DNA of 64,000 nt, taken from assembly GCF_009870125.1 (NCBI RefSeq), contig NC_046680.1:17131501-17195500 (forward strand). The letters are read 5' to 3'. Positions 62,750-64,000 of this stretch are shown one piece after another. Source of the DNA: Drosophila pseudoobscura. Its lineage: Eukaryota; Arthropoda; Insecta; Diptera; Drosophilidae. The notes under the pieces were generated by a model. It made no database searches. It saw only the letters and a list, made by a program, of their open reading frames with translations, and was not told the DNA's origin. A program made the position numbers and the translations under genes. Each line of letters starts with the position of its first letter. Position 1 is the stretch's first letter.

Positions 62750-64000
62750 GTAAGTCCCGCAGCCAATCAATTGGCCATGTCACATTCATCATCATCCCAC
62801 CATATGCCCGACCCCGACCCCCGCCCCCGACCCCCGACTCCGACACAATACCAATTAAAATGCATTTCCTTCCGGCGAAACATCCGATGGCTTTGCCCCT
62901 TTGTAAATGGAAGCCATAACCGATCACATTCTCTCTCAATAACTTAATTTATTTCGCCGCTGCCAGTCAGCAGATACCAATTCTTGTAATTGCCTTGATT
63001 GCATGTCAATTTCAGCTGAATGACCTGTCGATTCATAGGCGCAACAACGGTTTGCCTCCCTACTTTTGCATAATGCATGGCCTAGACAGAGGGAAATTGT
63101 AATTACATGTCAAGAAAAAAAGCTCGCCTGCATGGTATTGACAGCAATACGTATTCTGTTCCACTTAAAGCCAAATTTCTTACCCTTAAACTGTAGCAGG
63201 GCTGGTCCTTGAGCAGCGGTTCGAGAAGAAGGCGATGCAACCTTTTAAAAATCGATACCCATTAATCAAGGAGATCAAGGGTACACAGTAAGGAAAAGAA
63301 GGAAGCGTTTCCGACGTCATTGAGTGTACTTATGCTGGTGTGCTTATGCGTTCTTACACGCATTCTGTATTTTTCCGGTTGCACACACCTCCCTCCTCCG
63401 ATGTACATGCCTCTCTCAGTTCACTGAGTTATGGCTGTCACTGTTTGATGCCCGTCCGAAAGGACTGCATCAGAGCTGTTTGACATGGCAAAGTAGTCTA
63501 CCTTGGGGGGATGCGCTGTCCCTGCGCTGTCCGTCTGGGGGAATTAAACGAAATGGCAAATGGGAGCGTTGAGCTTATAGATTATAGAATATTGCAGAAG
63601 GAGCACAGACAGGGTGGGGTTCTGGGAAGGACATTGTTGGTTCATGTGCTGTTTGCTTTCGTTCTTGGAACTGCAATCTCTTAGAAGTAGTCCTGCCGCG
63701 CAGTAATCCCTGCCAGCTGGAAGCAGCACTGTCAGACCACTGACGTTAATAAGAATCTTTGAAAACACACATTTCGAGGAAAAACCGAAGGGAACGCCAC
63801 GTGCCAGGTGCGAGTGGGTGTAGCCCCCGTGTACACATACACGGCTGGCTAGAGCTGCAGGTGCACATTGGGGTGCCGTTCAAGGAATGAGGAGGAGGCA
63901 GGTGGCGGCAGGTGGCGGCAGGTGGAGTCCATCAAAACTGTCAGCAGCAGCTGGTCTGGCTGGGAAGCAGGGATCACGCAGCTGGGAGCCCGGTGAGTGG
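62750..64000 (+). other. Dgk intron, to the end of the window
   Basis: Begins at a strong donor. No further RVH exon found before 64000. It ends in a Gly/Gln-codon-like GGCAGGTGGCGGCAGGTGG repeat near 63898 that looks simple-sequence. Confidence 0.5.

Overview
The window is Drosophila nuclear DNA. The evidence is short GT-AG introns, AATAAA poly(A) signals, arthropod-only gene content (an insect odorant receptor) and proteins that read as close orthologues of fly Kdm4A, Or43b, Cul1 and Dgk. As I recall, these genes lie together around 43E-44A on D. melanogaster 2R (Muller element C). Divergence from the melanogaster proteins suggests a more distant species. The obscura group is my guess and is not proven by anything here.

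Layout. The first 21.8 kb are gene-dense: a possible 3' end of an unidentified + strand gene (1-340); a Bax-inhibitor/TMBIM membrane protein (657-2261, -); a divergent small secreted protein (2683-2985, +); the GPI-mannosyltransferase subunit PIG-X (4178-5179, +); an SLC17-type MFS transporter (5636-8218, -); the histone demethylase Kdm4A (9524-11186, +); the odorant receptor Or43b (11945-13271, +); the SCF scaffold Cul1 (13640-16363, -); a broken LRP1-like relic (about 18735-19735, -); a FAM174-like membrane protein (20152-20844, +); and the last exon of a long tail-anchored protein gene. That gene (21559-34307 coding, -, likely 5' exon near 43.3 kb) fills the middle of the window with large introns. 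The right part (about 43.5-64 kb) is non-coding apart from a TATA-type promoter and 5' exon near 49.05 kb, a possible untranslated exon near 53.1 kb, and the first coding exon of diacylglycerol kinase Dgk at 62.67 kb. The last three may belong to one transcription unit reaching beyond the window.

Most coding joins were worked out from splice signals and reading phase, and each adds up to an uninterrupted frame. The genes are functionally unrelated neighbours, not a pathway. The most unusual structure is a pair of related, oppositely oriented repeat arrays (unit about 470 bp) at about 3.3-4.14 kb and 17.2-18.3 kb. They lie immediately upstream of PIG-X and of Cul1. I see no CRISPR array, rRNA, convincing tRNA or intact transposon ORF.
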